From an uncultured Akkermansia sp. (GTDB lineage: Bacteria > Verrucomicrobiota > Verrucomicrobiia > Verrucomicrobiales > Akkermansiaceae), in NCBI GenBank assembly GCA_944390825.1, contig CALXRG010000006.1:1-64000 (forward strand): a DNA stretch of 64,000 nucleotides. The letters run 5' to 3'. The notes under the pieces are model-generated. The model searched no databases. It saw nothing but the letters and a program-made list of their open reading frames with translations, and was not told the origin of the DNA. Within the stretch, counting starts at the first letter, position 1. Every line of letters begins with the position of its first letter. Made by a program: the position numbers and the translations under genes. Of this stretch, positions 16,611 through 25,285 are shown one piece after another.

Positions 16611-18194
16611 TCAGTGGATACGCTTAAGCAGCCAGTGCAGCAAATCACTGATTGCCACACGCTCCTGCTCCATCGAATCACGGTGGCGAATCGTCACCGT
16701 ATCCTTCAGAGCAGGCTCACCCTCCTCACCCAGCGTCTCAAAGTCCACCGTGATGCAGAAAGGCGTACCCACCTCATCCTGCCGGCGGTAGCGGCGACCC
16801 ACAGCACCGGCCTCATCGTAGAACACATTCATGAACGGGCGCAGCATCTGCTCGATCTCGTGAGCGATGCGCACCTGCTGCGCGTTCTTCTTAAGCAGCG
16901 GGAAAATCGCCGCCTTGATGGGAGCCATACGCGGGTGGAAGCGCATCACCGTACGGACATCGCTCTTACCATCCTTCCCCAGCTCCTCCTCATCGAACGC
17001 CTCGCAAATCACCGCCAGCACCGTACGGTCACAGCCGGCGGACGGCTCGACCACGTGCGGGATAAACTTCTCACGCGTTGCCTCATCGAAATACTCCATA
17101 GGCTTACCCGACCCCTCCTGGTGGCGAGTCAGGTCATAATCCGTGCGGTAAGCGATACCCTGGAGCTCCTGCACACCGAACGGGAACGCATACTCCAGGT
17201 CATACGTCTTTTTCGAATAGAACGCACGCTCACCATCCGGCACATCCAGGATATGAATCTTATCCCGCGGGATACCGATATTCTCGTAAAACGTCAGGCA
17301 AGTCTCCAGCCACTCATCCGTCAGGCGCAAGCCATCCTCCGCACGGCAGAAATACTCGATCTCCATCTGCTCAAACTCACGCGAGCGGAACGTAAAATTG
17401 CGCGGATTAATCTCATTGCGGAACGATTTGCCGATCTGAGCAATACCGAACGGCAACTTCATCCGCGACGAATCCAGAATATTCTTATACTGGCAGAAAA
17501 TACTCTGAGCCGTCTCCGGGCGCAGCCAACCGATACTCGCCGGGTCATTTTCATCCGAAGCCGCTCCAATCGTCGTCTTAAACATCAGATTAAACGACCG
17601 GGCCTCCGTCACAAGCGATCCATTGGCCGGGTTATAACGAGTACTGTCCGTCACCGTCTCCGTACGCTCGCCGAGCAACTCGATATCCGCAGCCGTTGCG
17701 CCGCTGCCACAGATCTGGCTGTAATACTGAGCCGCCCCCTTGCGGGCCGTCTTAGCATCCTTCTCACCATCGGTTGGCACCAGCATCGAAAACTCCTTCT
17801 TCGTACTCCAGGAACCATCCTTGCGCGACGCCCCGCTCCACCAGTACGCGATGCCGCTCTGCGCCGGGATCTGGTCAGCGCGCAAACGCTCCTTACTCAG
17901 CAAGCAATCGCAGAGCGGGTCAGAAAACCCGCCCACGTGTCCGGAAGCCGTCAGCACCGCATTGTGCGTCAGGATGGCGCCGTCCATTCCCACGACATCG
18001 GGGCGCTCCTGCACGTGAACACGCCACCAGTAGTCCTTGAGATTACGCTTCAACTCCGCACCGAGAGGACCGTAGTCCCAGCAGCCGTTGAGGCCGCCAT
18101 AAATCTCAGCTGCCTGAAAAATAAACCCCCTGCGCTTGCAAAGGCTCACAATTTTCTCCATCCGGACGGGATCAGTCTGTGTACGGTCTGCCAT
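16611..18194 (-). CDS. glyQS: Glycyl-tRNA synthetase, single-chain class II
   Basis: This 527-residue alpha2-type enzyme charges tRNA-Gly. It begins with MEKIVSLCKRRGFIFQAAEIYGGLNG and YDYGPLG-like WDYGPLGAELKRNLKDYWW, the hallmark N-terminus of eukaryote/Thermus-type GlyRS. Class II motif 2 is FRNEINPRNFTFRSREFEQMEIEYF. Motif 3 is seen around VVEPSAGCDRTVLAVICEAF. The anticodon-binding domain follows (APIKAAIFPLL, YDEAGAVGRRYRRQDEVGTPFC). Length is somewhat longer than usual because of an insert around residues 90-200 (GASRKDGSWSTKKEF onward). A terminator follows the gene. Confidence 0.95.
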   Translation of the reverse strand: MADRTQTDPVRMEKIVSLCKRRGFIFQAAEIYGGLNGCWDYGPLGAELKRNLKDYWWRVHVQERPDVVGMDGAILTHNAVLTASGHVGGFSDPLCDCLLSKERLRADQIPAQSGIAYWWSGASRKDGSWSTKKEFSMLVPTDGEKDAKTARKGAAQYYSQICGSGATAADIELLGERTETVTDSTRYNPANGSLVTEARSFNLMFKTTIGAASDENDPASIGWLRPETAQSIFCQYKNILDSSRMKLPFGIAQIGKSFRNEINPRNFTFRSREFEQMEIEYFCRAEDGLRLTDEWLETCLTFYENIGIPRDKIHILDVPDGERAFYSKKTYDLEYAFPFGVQELQGIAYRTDYDLTRHQEGSGKPMEYFDEATREKFIPHVVEPSAGCDRTVLAVICEAFDEEELGKDGKSDVRTVMRFHPRMAPIKAAIFPLLKKNAQQVRIAHEIEQMLRPFMNVFYDEAGAVGRRYRRQDEVGTPFCITVDFETLGEEGEPALKDTVTIRHRDSMEQERVAISDLLHWLLKRIH

Positions 18195-18203
18195 AACGCG
18201 ATC

Positions 18204-18231
18204 ATTCTACCCCATTACCCTGCTTTTGCAA
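18204..18231 (-). promoter_or_regulatory. Predicted promoter of glyQS
   Basis: On the minus strand TTGCAA (18231-18226), a 16-base spacer and TAGAAT (18209-18204) end 9 bases before the ATG, leaving almost no leader. No T-box-like structure is present for this synthetase. Confidence 0.6.
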
Positions 18232-18470
18232 GCACAAACCTCGCTATCAAACCAGCCTGTGCAGCGGGCACCCCGGAGCAGCACCCCAATCCCCACCCTG
18301 AGCGCCAGCGCGCAGGCGCCCGGTCTGTGTTGCGCCCGCCGATTTTTGTTTCGAGCGGGGGTTTCCCCGCGGACCCCGAGTCCACCGGCACGCGGGCCCC
18401 AAGTCCGCGGTCACTCGTGCCCGTGCGCACCCGCACGCGCACGCGAGAGCGCGAAAGCACGTATTAAACC
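18232..18470. other. GC-rich intergenic stretch, no gene seen
   Basis: This divergent spacer lies between glyQS and a lipoprotein gene. From about 18330 to 18460 it is very GC-rich, with alternating GCGCAC-like runs. Reading frames through it give low-complexity Arg/Val or Pro/Arg strings. No RNA gene was recognised. Confidence 0.4.
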
Positions 18471-18499
18471 TTGCCAGTCATCCCGGCAAATGCTACAAT
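18471..18499 (+). promoter_or_regulatory. Predicted promoter of lipoprotein gene
   Basis: TTGCCA (18471-18476), a 17-base spacer and TACAAT (18494-18499). The start codon is 10 bases past the -10. Confidence 0.65.
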
Positions 18500-18509
18500 A
18501 CCCCCCAGC

Positions 18510-19400
18510 ATGAAACCGACATTGTTCCTCACCTGCGTGCTCAGCGCCCTGCTCGTATCATGCCAAAGCGAGCCGGACTACGCGAGCAACTACCGTCTGC
18601 CTGCCACCAGCAGCAGCACGTCGCAGCCGCAGACACATCTGGCTCTTCCCGGCCAGGCAGCAGTCGCCGTTGATTCCTCGGTCGACGATGCCTTTGACCG
18701 GCAGGCTCAAGCCTACACCAGCAGCACCGCTGGCTCCACGGGCAACGGCTACACCCCGCCAGCCCCCGCAAAACCCGCAACAGACCCTCTCGTTGCGGAT
18801 GCCCTGAGCACCCTTTCCGGCACCCAATCGGGAGCCACAACCGCGCCCTACGGCACAACCGGCTATAACACAACCGCCTCCACCACCCCGGCGCCGGCGG
18901 TACCAGCCACAGTCACCCCCGGAGTGACACCCTCCGCCGCGGTGCCCGCACCGGCGGCCCCCACATACAACGTGCAACCCGCCGCGCCCGCAGCTCCCAC
19001 CGTCATCACCCAGCCCCAGGCTAGCATCACGCCGCAGCCTGTCCAGAGCGCCATTCCGGGCGGCCCCATTGACTACTCCGTCAAAATCATCAACACCACC
19101 ACGGGCCGTCTCTTTGTCGAAGCGCAAGACGCCGCCGGCGAGATCTACCCCGTCGGCTTCCTGACCTCCGGCACCAGCAGCACCATCAACAAAACCCAGG
19201 CTGCCCCCATCAAAGGACCGATTACCGTCGTCATCCGTGACCCGGACAAACCGGACACCCCCGAGATTCGGCGCTACAAAGTCGAGCTGCCCACCGAGAG
19301 CTACGCCAACAAAACCCTGGGCATCTCCATCGTACCCGGCGGCATCTACCATGCCAGCCTCGATGGCCGGGTCTACTACACCTCGCCGGGCGAACGCTAA
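18510..19400 (+). CDS. Putative lipoprotein with Pro/Ala/Thr-rich linker
   Basis: This 296-residue protein starts at ATG 18510 with a lipoprotein signal: MKPTLFLTCVLSALLVSC, lipobox LVSC, Cys at about 18. Residues 20-190 are a low-complexity Ser/Thr/Pro/Ala linker. The C-terminal 105 residues form a compact beta-rich domain (DYSVKIINTTTGRLFVEAQD, YPVGFLTSGTSSTIN, GPITVVIRDPDKPDTPEIRRYKVELP, ISIVPGGIYHASLDGRVYY). No family was identified. It is likely tethered to a membrane with the linker spanning the periplasm. The earlier in-frame ATG overlaps the promoter and was not used. A strong terminator follows. Confidence 0.7.
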   Translation: MKPTLFLTCVLSALLVSCQSEPDYASNYRLPATSSSTSQPQTHLALPGQAAVAVDSSVDDAFDRQAQAYTSSTAGSTGNGYTPPAPAKPATDPLVADALSTLSGTQSGATTAPYGTTGYNTTASTTPAPAVPATVTPGVTPSAAVPAPAAPTYNVQPAAPAAPTVITQPQASITPQPVQSAIPGGPIDYSVKIINTTTGRLFVEAQDAAGEIYPVGFLTSGTSSTINKTQAAPIKGPITVVIRDPDKPDTPEIRRYKVELPTESYANKTLGISIVPGGIYHASLDGRVYYTSPGER

Positions 19401-19432
19401 CCCCCGCCCGGCCCCTGCACTTCCGACCCTCC

Positions 19433-19470
19433 GCAGATGCGTTCCCCCCCGGGTACGCATCTGCTTTTTT
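19433..19470 (+). terminator. Terminator of lipoprotein gene
   Basis: GCAGATGCG (19433-19441) pairs with CGCATCTGC (19456-19464), followed by six T residues. Confidence 0.9.
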
Positions 19471-19481
19471 GCACCCGGTGC

Positions 19482-19510
19482 TTGGCAACAGCAACACCCG
19501 CGTCTATAAG
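19482..19510 (+). promoter_or_regulatory. Predicted promoter of holin-like gene
   Basis: TTGGCA (19482-19487), a 17-base spacer and TATAAG (19505-19510). The ATG begins 7 bases after the -10 ends, which is where transcription would start, so the message is predicted leaderless. Confidence 0.65.
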
Positions 19511-19516
19511 CAAGGC

Positions 19517-19729
19517 ATGTGCAAACCATTCCGTGATTACCTGAACATCGTACGTGACTACACGCGAGAAATCATCACCTTCGGCGGCCTCTGCCTCATG
19601 TGCTTCGTCTACACAGACTTCCGCCAGCTGGCCAAAGACCAATCCGTCACCGCCGCCCAAACAGTCGAAGTCCTGCGAGCCATGGACACCCGGCTCCGCA
19701 ACCTGGAACTCCAACTTGCCAACCACTGA
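19517..19729 (+). CDS. Small single-span membrane protein, holin-like
   Basis: This 70-residue protein has one hydrophobic segment (IITFGGLCLMCFVYT, about residues 21-35), a charged N-terminus (KPFRDYLNIVRDYTRE) and a short amphipathic C-terminal helix (VEVLRAMDTRLRNLELQL). The start ATG 19517 is set by the adjacent promoter. It lies 9 bases before an M15 peptidase gene. That pairing and the size are typical of phage holin/endolysin cassettes, where the holin releases the peptidase to the wall. Small holins have no reliable sequence signature, so the role rests on context. Confidence 0.6.
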   Translation: MCKPFRDYLNIVRDYTREIITFGGLCLMCFVYTDFRQLAKDQSVTAAQTVEVLRAMDTRLRNLELQLANH

Positions 19730-19738
19730 ATCCCCCCC

Positions 19739-20323
19739 ATGAAAACCGAAATCATCCGCATCCAGAAACATCTGGGCGTCGATGCCGACGGCATCATCGG
19801 CCCGGTCACCATCCAAGCCATCAGTCGCGCCCTGGGGCTTCCCGCTGTCACCGCATGGCCCACCCAGGCCCAAGTCAGGAGCGGCAGCAGCATCTTTGGC
19901 AAACCCGGCAACGAATCCGCCCTCATCTCCATCACGCCGCCCTACACCCTCTACTACGAAGGCTCTCCCGTCCGCACCATCCGCGTCCACAAACTCATTG
20001 CCGACGCCGTGCAGCAAGCCCTCAGCGAAGTCCTGGCCCACTATGGCTGCGAAGAAATCCACCGTCTGGGACTGGACATTTACGGCGGCAGCTACAACTA
20101 CCGCAGCACGAGCAGCGGCTCCGCGCTCTCCATGCACGCCTGGGGCATTGCCCTGGACTTCGCCCCCGAGACGAACGCCTACAGCACCCACGCACCGCAA
20201 GCAACCCTCTCGCACCCGGACTGCCAGGCCTGGTGGGACATCTGGGAATCCCACGGAGCCACCTCCCTGGGACGCGAGCGGGACATCGACTGGATGCACC
20301 TGCAATTTGCCCGTCTGGGCTGA
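19739..20323 (+). CDS. Peptidase M15 family endolysin-like protein with N-terminal PG-binding motif
   Basis: This is a 194-residue zinc peptidase. Residues 5-35 resemble a short peptidoglycan-binding motif (IQKHLGVDADGIIGPVTIQA). The catalytic domain contains SGSALSMHAWGIALDF, matching the S-x-H-x-x-G-x-x-x-D zinc motif, and DWMHLQF with the third ligand. M15C members cleave L-Ala-D-Glu or D-Ala-D-Ala bonds and include many phage endolysins. There is no signal peptide, consistent with holin-dependent release, and a holin-like gene sits directly upstream. A chromosomal wall-remodelling role cannot be excluded. Confidence 0.8.
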   Translation: MKTEIIRIQKHLGVDADGIIGPVTIQAISRALGLPAVTAWPTQAQVRSGSSIFGKPGNESALISITPPYTLYYEGSPVRTIRVHKLIADAVQQALSEVLAHYGCEEIHRLGLDIYGGSYNYRSTSSGSALSMHAWGIALDFAPETNAYSTHAPQATLSHPDCQAWWDIWESHGATSLGRERDIDWMHLQFARLG

Positions 20324-20378
20324 CACCTCACCGCCCCCTCAGCCTCCTTTGCGTTGTGGGGGACACCGGCACTTCATC

Positions 20379-20453
20379 AACACAACAATCCTATTTCAAC
20401 ACGACATTCCTATTTTAACACAGCCTTCCAATTTCAACGCGCATTTCAGTATC
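20379..20453 (+). repeat. Four imperfect 19-bp tandem repeats ending at a start codon
   Basis: Units AACACAACAATCCTATTTC, AACACGACATTCCTATTTT, AACACAGCCTTCCAATTTC and a shorter AACGCGCATTTCAGTATC follow one another at 20379, 20398, 20417 and 20436. They run right up to the ATG at 20454. They are AT-rich in a GC-rich setting. Role unknown; a leader or binding-site array is possible. Confidence 0.75.
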
Positions 20454-20636
20454 ATGAACATAGCCACCATTATTTCGAAAGCCTACGCCGTCACCACCGC
20501 CAGCGGCTGCACCGTGACCACCGCCAGTGGCATCACCATTCTCACCGTTCCGGCCAACACCCAAGCCTGCTTCATCGCCCCCACGGCCGAAGTCATCATC
20601 TCAGACGACTCCGCCATCATCACGCCCCTATCCTGA
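20454..20636 (+). CDS. Small hypothetical protein, 60 residues
   Basis: The frame from ATG 20454 encodes a Thr/Ile/Ala-rich, beta-type protein (AYAVTTASGCTVTTASGITI, then TVPANTQACFIAPTAEVIIS). It has an internal repeat TTASGC/TTASGI and few charged residues. It starts right after the 19-bp repeat array and ends before a strong terminator, 131 bases downstream of the endolysin-like gene. It may be a small phage structural or lysis accessory protein; no family is recognised. Confidence 0.5.
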   Translation: MNIATIISKAYAVTTASGCTVTTASGITILTVPANTQACFIAPTAEVIISDDSAIITPLS

Positions 20637-20680
20637 AGCTCATCCGCCTGCCCCCATCACCGGGGACAACCGGGCAGCAG

Positions 20681-20713
20681 AAAGCCGGAGCCCCACCCGG
20701 GGGCTCCGGCTTT
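20681..20713. terminator. Bidirectional terminator between lysis-like genes and glnN
   Basis: AAAGCCGGAGCCCC (20681-20694) pairs with GGGGCTCCGGCTTT (20700-20713), a 14-bp stem with A and T flanks that can serve both converging strands. Confidence 0.9.
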
Positions 20714-20776
20714 CTTTGCGCTGCATTGCAGGCCTTCGTATCATAACGAGCGGCCTATGGCCGCCCGGGACAAAGC

Positions 20777-22882
20777 TCACTTGCTGTGGATATTAAGCAT
20801 CTCCGCATAAGTCGGCACCGGCCACAGATCAGCGTCCACGATGGTCTCCAGCGTATCCACAGTCACGCGTGCAGCCGCCATACAATCAAGCTCCGCCTGC
20901 GTGCACCCCTTCTCAATCGCGGAAGCAAGCTCCGCCGTCCGGTCAAGCATCTCATCGTAGAGAGCGCCCACCCTCTCCGCCTTATCCGTTGCGGCCCTGA
21001 GCCCTGCCCTGATACCGGCAGACTGAATAGCCGCCACCGTACCGCAAATCTCAGTCATCTGCTCCGCGATAGCCGGCTTGTAAATCGTCTCCAGCATGTT
21101 AAGGCACGTCTTCGCCTCGATATCGATAAGCTTCACATAACTCTCCACCTGGATCTCCTTTCGGGCCAGCAGCTCCGCCTCCGTCAGCACACCATACTTC
21201 TGGAAAAGCGCGATCGTATCCGGGCGGGAAAGCACCTCCAGCGCCTCCAGTGTCGTCCTGATATGCGGCAACCCGCGCCGCTCAGCTTCTGCCACCCACT
21301 CCTCGGAGTAACCATTGCCATTGAACAGCACACGGTCGTGCTTCACCACCATCTCGGTGACCAGCTCCATCGCCTTGGCGCGGAACTCCGGCGTCCCCGC
21401 ATAAGGCTCCAGCTTCGTCGCCACCTCATCGAGCGTTTCCGCCACAATCGTATTGAGAATCGACATCGGCCACGCGCACGTCTGGGAAGACCCCACCGCG
21501 CGGAACTCGAATTTATTGCCCGTGAACGCGAACGGCGACGTACGGTTGCGATCCGTCGCATCCTTGGGCAGCACCGGCAGCGTATCCACGCCCAGCTCCA
21601 TCATCGTCTTGCCGGCCGAGCTCTTCGCCCCGCCGTGCTTGATCTGCTCGATGATATCCATCAGCTGATCGCCCAGGAAAATTGAAATAATCGCAGGCGG
21701 AGCCTCCTGCGCCCCGAGGCGGTGATCATTGCCCGCCTTGGAAATCGACGCACGCAGCAAATCCGCATGCAAATCGATCGCGCGAATCACACTCGCCAGG
21801 AACGTCAGGAACAGCAAATTACTGTGCGGCGTCTTACCCGGGCTGAGCAGCGATCCCAGCTCCGGCGTCGACAGAGACCAGTTGTTGTGCTTGCCCGAGC
21901 CATTGACACCGGCATACGGCTTCTCGTGCAACAGGCACACCAGGTTAAACTTCAACGCCTGGCGCTCCAGGATATCCATAATCATCACATTGTGATCCAC
22001 CGCCACATTGCTCGGCTCGAAAAGCGGCGCCAGCTCGAACTGCCCCGGAGCCACCTCATTGTGGCGGGTCTTCGCCGGCACACCGAGCGCCCACAGCTCA
22101 CGGTCCACCGCCGCCATAAACTCCAGCACACGCTCCTTGATCGAGCCAAAATAGTGATCCTCCATCTGCTGATGCTTCGGCGGCAGGCAACCGAACAGCG
22201 TGCGCCCCGTCTCAATCAGATCCGGGCGCTGCAAATACAAATCGCGATCAATCAGGAAATACTCCTGCTCCGCCCCGAGATTCGACTCCACCACACTCGG
22301 CTCGATACCAAAGCAATTCAACACACGCGTCGCCTGGCGGGCCACCGCCGCCATCGAGCGCAGCAGCGGCGTCTTCTTATCCAGCGCCTCACCCGTATAC
22401 GAACAAAACGCCGTCGGGATACACAGCGTCGCCGTATTCGCCGTACGCTTGATAAAAGCCGGAGAAGTCGGATCCCACGCCGTATAGCCGCGCGCCTCGA
22501 ACGTCGCACGGATACCACCGGATGGGAACGACGACGCATCCGGCTCCCCCTGGATCAGCGACTTACCGGTAAACTCACAGATCATCCCGCCTTTACCGTC
22601 CGGCTCCACGAACGAGTCATGCTTCTCCGCCGTCGCCTCCGACAGCGGCTGGAACCAGTGCGTATAATGCGTAGCCCCCTTGGAGATAGCCCACACCATC
22701 ATCGCCTGAGCCACCTCATCAGCGATAGTCGGATCCAGGCGCCCACCCTTCTCGATGGTCGTCATCATCTTCCTGAAAGCATCCTTGGACAGGTACTTTT
22801 TCATCGTCTTGACGCCGAAAGTCTCACTGCCGTAAAGGCTCTCGAGCTGCTCAGCGGAATTCGTCGGTGTATTAGTCTGCAT
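20777..22882 (-). CDS. glnN: Glutamine synthetase type III
   Basis: This 701-residue enzyme makes glutamine from glutamate, ammonia and ATP. Length and order fit GSIII: an N-terminal region ([20 protein letters not shown]), GSIII-type [12 protein letters not shown] and [16 protein letters not shown], the active-site segment [44 protein letters not shown] for the ATP/glutamate site, and [13 protein letters not shown]. The long helical C-terminal part is typical. GSIII is common in Bacteroidota and Verrucomicrobiota and is usually nitrogen-regulated. No clear promoter was seen in the 77-base gap after lipA. Confidence 0.95.
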   Translation of the reverse strand: MQTNTPTNSAEQLESLYGSETFGVKTMKKYLSKDAFRKMMTTIEKGGRLDPTIADEVAQAMMVWAISKGATHYTHWFQPLSEATAEKHDSFVEPDGKGGMICEFTGKSLIQGEPDASSFPSGGIRATFEARGYTAWDPTSPAFIKRTANTATLCIPTAFCSYTGEALDKKTPLLRSMAAVARQATRVLNCFGIEPSVVESNLGAEQEYFLIDRDLYLQRPDLIETGRTLFGCLPPKHQQMEDHYFGSIKERVLEFMAAVDRELWALGVPAKTRHNEVAPGQFELAPLFEPSNVAVDHNVMIMDILERQALKFNLVCLLHEKPYAGVNGSGKHNNWSLSTPELGSLLSPGKTPHSNLLFLTFLASVIRAIDLHADLLRASISKAGNDHRLGAQEAPPAIISIFLGDQLMDIIEQIKHGGAKSSAGKTMMELGVDTLPVLPKDATDRNRTSPFAFTGNKFEFRAVGSSQTCAWPMSILNTIVAETLDEVATKLEPYAGTPEFRAKAMELVTEMVVKHDRVLFNGNGYSEEWVAEAERRGLPHIRTTLEALEVLSRPDTIALFQKYGVLTEAELLARKEIQVESYVKLIDIEAKTCLNMLETIYKPAIAEQMTEICGTVAAIQSAGIRAGLRAATDKAERVGALYDEMLDRTAELASAIEKGCTQAELDCMAAARVTVDTLETIVDADLWPVPTYAEMLNIHSK

Positions 22883-22959
22883 GGTCGGAGGTATTAAAAG
22901 TGAGAAGACTCAGTAATGGGTAAGCGAAACTCAGTAGTACTCGATGGGGGAAGAAAACA

Positions 22960-23898
22960 TCAGGGTTCAGGCGCAGGCTCAGCGGGCAACTCACCGCGGC
23001 GGCGCAAATCCTCATTGATCGCCTCCAGAATATCCAACTCCGGGCGGAAGTTCGCATCATGGTGAGACGACCGGATCAACGGACCGCTTGCCACATGGCG
23101 GAACCCCTTTGCCAGCGCCACCTCGCGCAACTCATCAAACACCTCAGGGCGCAAGTAATCAATCACCGGCAAATGGCGGGGAGAGGGGCGGAGGTACTGC
23201 CCCATCGTCAGCACAGACACGCCCTGCTCCAGCAAATCATCCATACTGCGTTCCACCTCGGCACGCGTCTCGCCCAGTCCCAGCATGATACCGCTCTTCG
23301 TCACCACCATACCGGGAGCCATCTCAAGCGCACGCCGCAGCATATGCAGCGAGCGGCGGTACTGCGCCCGGAAACGCACCATCGGCGTCAACCGCTCCAC
23401 CGTCTCCAGATTATGATTAAAAATATGCGGGCGGGCATCGATCACACACGCCAGAGCCTGCTCATTACCGTTAAAATCGGACGTCAGCACCTCGATAATC
23501 GTCTCCGGGCTTGCCTGGCGAATCGCACGGATCGTCTCCGCGATATGCCCGGCCGCGCCATCCGGCAAATCATCACGCGTCACCATCGTCACCACCGTAT
23601 GACTCAGCTTCATGTGAGCCACGGCCTCCGCCACCTTGCGAGGCTCCTCCGGATCGAGCGGCCCCGGCTTCGCCGTACGCGTCGCACAGAACCCGCAAGC
23701 ACGCGTGCACACCTCCCCGCAAACCATGAACGTCGCCGTACCATGGCTCCAGCACTCACCGCGGTTTGGGCAGAGCGCCTCCTCGCACACCGTCACCAGC
23801 GCATTTCCCTTCACCAGCCTCTGCACATCCTTATACACCTGCCCCTTCGGCAGCTTCACCTTAAGCCAGGCAGGCTTGTGCTTCGGTTCTTCCGTCAT
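22960..23898 (-). CDS. lipA: Lipoyl synthase (radical SAM)
   Basis: This 312-residue enzyme inserts two sulfurs into octanoyl-protein to form lipoyl cofactors of 2-oxoacid dehydrogenases and the glycine cleavage system. Both iron-sulfur motifs are present: the auxiliary cluster C-x4-C-x5-C in CEEALCPNRGECW, and the radical SAM C-x3-C-x2-C in CTRACGFC. The latter is usually RCPFC, so the Arg-Cys-Pro context is altered while the cysteines are kept. The final conserved serine lies in LIRSSHHDA (RSSYHA in most). GLGET and LRPSPRHLPV also fit. The start is 10 bases after a predicted -10 box. Confidence 0.95.
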   Translation of the reverse strand: MTEEPKHKPAWLKVKLPKGQVYKDVQRLVKGNALVTVCEEALCPNRGECWSHGTATFMVCGEVCTRACGFCATRTAKPGPLDPEEPRKVAEAVAHMKLSHTVVTMVTRDDLPDGAAGHIAETIRAIRQASPETIIEVLTSDFNGNEQALACVIDARPHIFNHNLETVERLTPMVRFRAQYRRSLHMLRRALEMAPGMVVTKSGIMLGLGETRAEVERSMDDLLEQGVSVLTMGQYLRPSPRHLPVIDYLRPEVFDELREVALAKGFRHVASGPLIRSSHHDANFRPELDILEAINEDLRRRGELPAEPAPEP

Positions 23899-23908
23899 GA
23901 CGCCCCCT

Positions 23909-23937
23909 CTTATGCCCTATTTCCGCCATAAAATCAA
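23909..23937 (-). promoter_or_regulatory. Predicted promoter of lipA
   Basis: On the minus strand TTGATT (23937-23932), 17 bases and CATAAG (23914-23909), ending 10 bases before the ATG. Confidence 0.5.
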
Positions 23938-24037
23938 GGTTAAACACACCGCCGCCGCAAAAAAGCCACACAGCTCAACCCATCCTCAACCCATCCTCCG
24001 GTCACCAGCCCCCAGCCTCCCCCTTCTCTTCCGGGCC

Positions 24038-25114
24038 TCACATCCGGCGCCTGCGCCGTGCAGCCAGCCCAGCCAGCCCCAGCAGGCTCAACATCGCCGT
24101 CGCCGGCTCCGGCACCACCCCGTCCGAACTCATCAGCGTCCAGCCCAAATCCTGAAACATCGCCAAATCCAGCTCAGTAAAACCCCGCGCCGCCCCGGGA
24201 TTCTGCGTACCATCCTGCATCAGCAACCCCGCAGGAGTACGCACATGAGGGTCATATCCGGAATCCCCCGGCATCAACTGCACCTCCGTCCCCCCATTCA
24301 ACGCCGTCGCCGTCTCCCCGGTAAAAAGCCACTCCGTACCGCCTCCCGGCCGCGAACTCAGGCGGGCATCCGTCATCAAATCCAGCATACTCACACTGCC
24401 GAAGCCCGTGCCGGTATGGAAACCCAGCGCGTGCCCCATCTCATGCAGCGTAATCGTCTCCACATCGTACTGACCCGTTCGGTAACCACCGGCATCCTCC
24501 CCCACATAAAACGAACCGAAAGCGCCACCCGAATACGCAACAGGACTTCTGAAAGTAATCTGCACATCATACCCACCCGAGTCACCACCGTCATTCATCC
24601 CATACTTCCACACGTACTCGATCTTGTTAACCCGAGCGACCGTATCCGCACTCACACCCTCCACCCCGAGATCGCCGTAAGTCAAGCGGGTCCCGCCGCC
24701 ATTATCATCCTGCCACCAGGGATCAGCCGAAGCCCCCTGCGTCCTTCCGCTGTCAACAGCAAACACAACCTGCACCTGAAGCTGCCTGGACGCCTTATTC
24801 GCGAACGTACCCTCAAGCGTATGAAACGCCCGAACCACCGAACGGGTAAAGTCAGCATAATACTCCGAATTCGGATCGAGCTGCGACCCCCGCTCCCCAT
24901 ACACCGTAACCCATTTGCCCGTATCGTAGTCAAAATCATCCCCCAGGATCTCCCTGAACTCCCCGAACGTTACCGAAAACGCACCGCCCGGCGATTCCAC
25001 CGTCATATCCGGAGCGAAAACAATATCGCCCGCCAGACACTCAGTCCCAAAAGCCGACATCAGCATAACAGCTTCTGCCAACAAACACACCTTCCCATGT
25101 ACACTTCTCATCAT
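24038..25114 (-). CDS. PEP-CTERM secreted metalloprotease-like protein
   Basis: This 358-residue exported protein starts at ATG 25114, 4 bases after GGAG; the next codon is also ATG. A signal peptide covers about residues 1-27 (LLAEAVMLMSAFGTECLAG). Around residue 230 the zinc motif HEMGHALGFH matches HExxHxxGxxH of metzincin peptidases. The C-terminus VVPEPATAMLSLLGLAGLAA followed by RRRRRM is a canonical PEP-CTERM tripartite signal for exosortase processing. This implies delivery to the cell surface or matrix. Substrate is unknown. Similar tails are frequent in Akkermansia. Confidence 0.85.
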   Translation of the reverse strand: MMRSVHGKVCLLAEAVMLMSAFGTECLAGDIVFAPDMTVESPGGAFSVTFGEFREILGDDFDYDTGKWVTVYGERGSQLDPNSEYYADFTRSVVRAFHTLEGTFANKASRQLQVQVVFAVDSGRTQGASADPWWQDDNGGGTRLTYGDLGVEGVSADTVARVNKIEYVWKYGMNDGGDSGGYDVQITFRSPVAYSGGAFGSFYVGEDAGGYRTGQYDVETITLHEMGHALGFHTGTGFGSVSMLDLMTDARLSSRPGGGTEWLFTGETATALNGGTEVQLMPGDSGYDPHVRTPAGLLMQDGTQNPGAARGFTELDLAMFQDLGWTLMSSDGVVPEPATAMLSLLGLAGLAARRRRRM

Positions 25115-25250
25115 GTCACTCCAAAGTACTTCATTGACCTCCAAGAAATCGGAATCTCCAATCTTTATCATCAACAGACACAACCCGTCAAGCCAATTCC
25201 TATCATAACAGCAGGAAATTGAATTTTTCCTGCATATCCCTGCAAATGTA

Positions 25251-25279
25251 TTGCCAAATTTCCGCAAGAAGCATAAAAT
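25251..25279 (+). promoter_or_regulatory. Predicted promoter of alr
   Basis: TTGCCA (25251-25256), 17 bases, TAAAAT (25274-25279), then 6 bases to the ATG. The predicted start point coincides with the start codon. Confidence 0.7.
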
Positions 25280-25285
25280 AGACAC

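Noticed and set aside
18330-18460. A structured RNA in the GC-rich spacer between glyQS and the lipoprotein gene
   Set aside because: Several short inverted repeats occur by composition alone. No SRP, tmRNA, RNase P or 6S core sequence could be found.
16308-18467. A 719-codon plus-strand frame crossing glyQS and its terminator
   Set aside because: It runs antisense through a certain glycyl-tRNA synthetase and both its promoter and terminator; the composition is Arg/His/Thr-rich shadow sequence.
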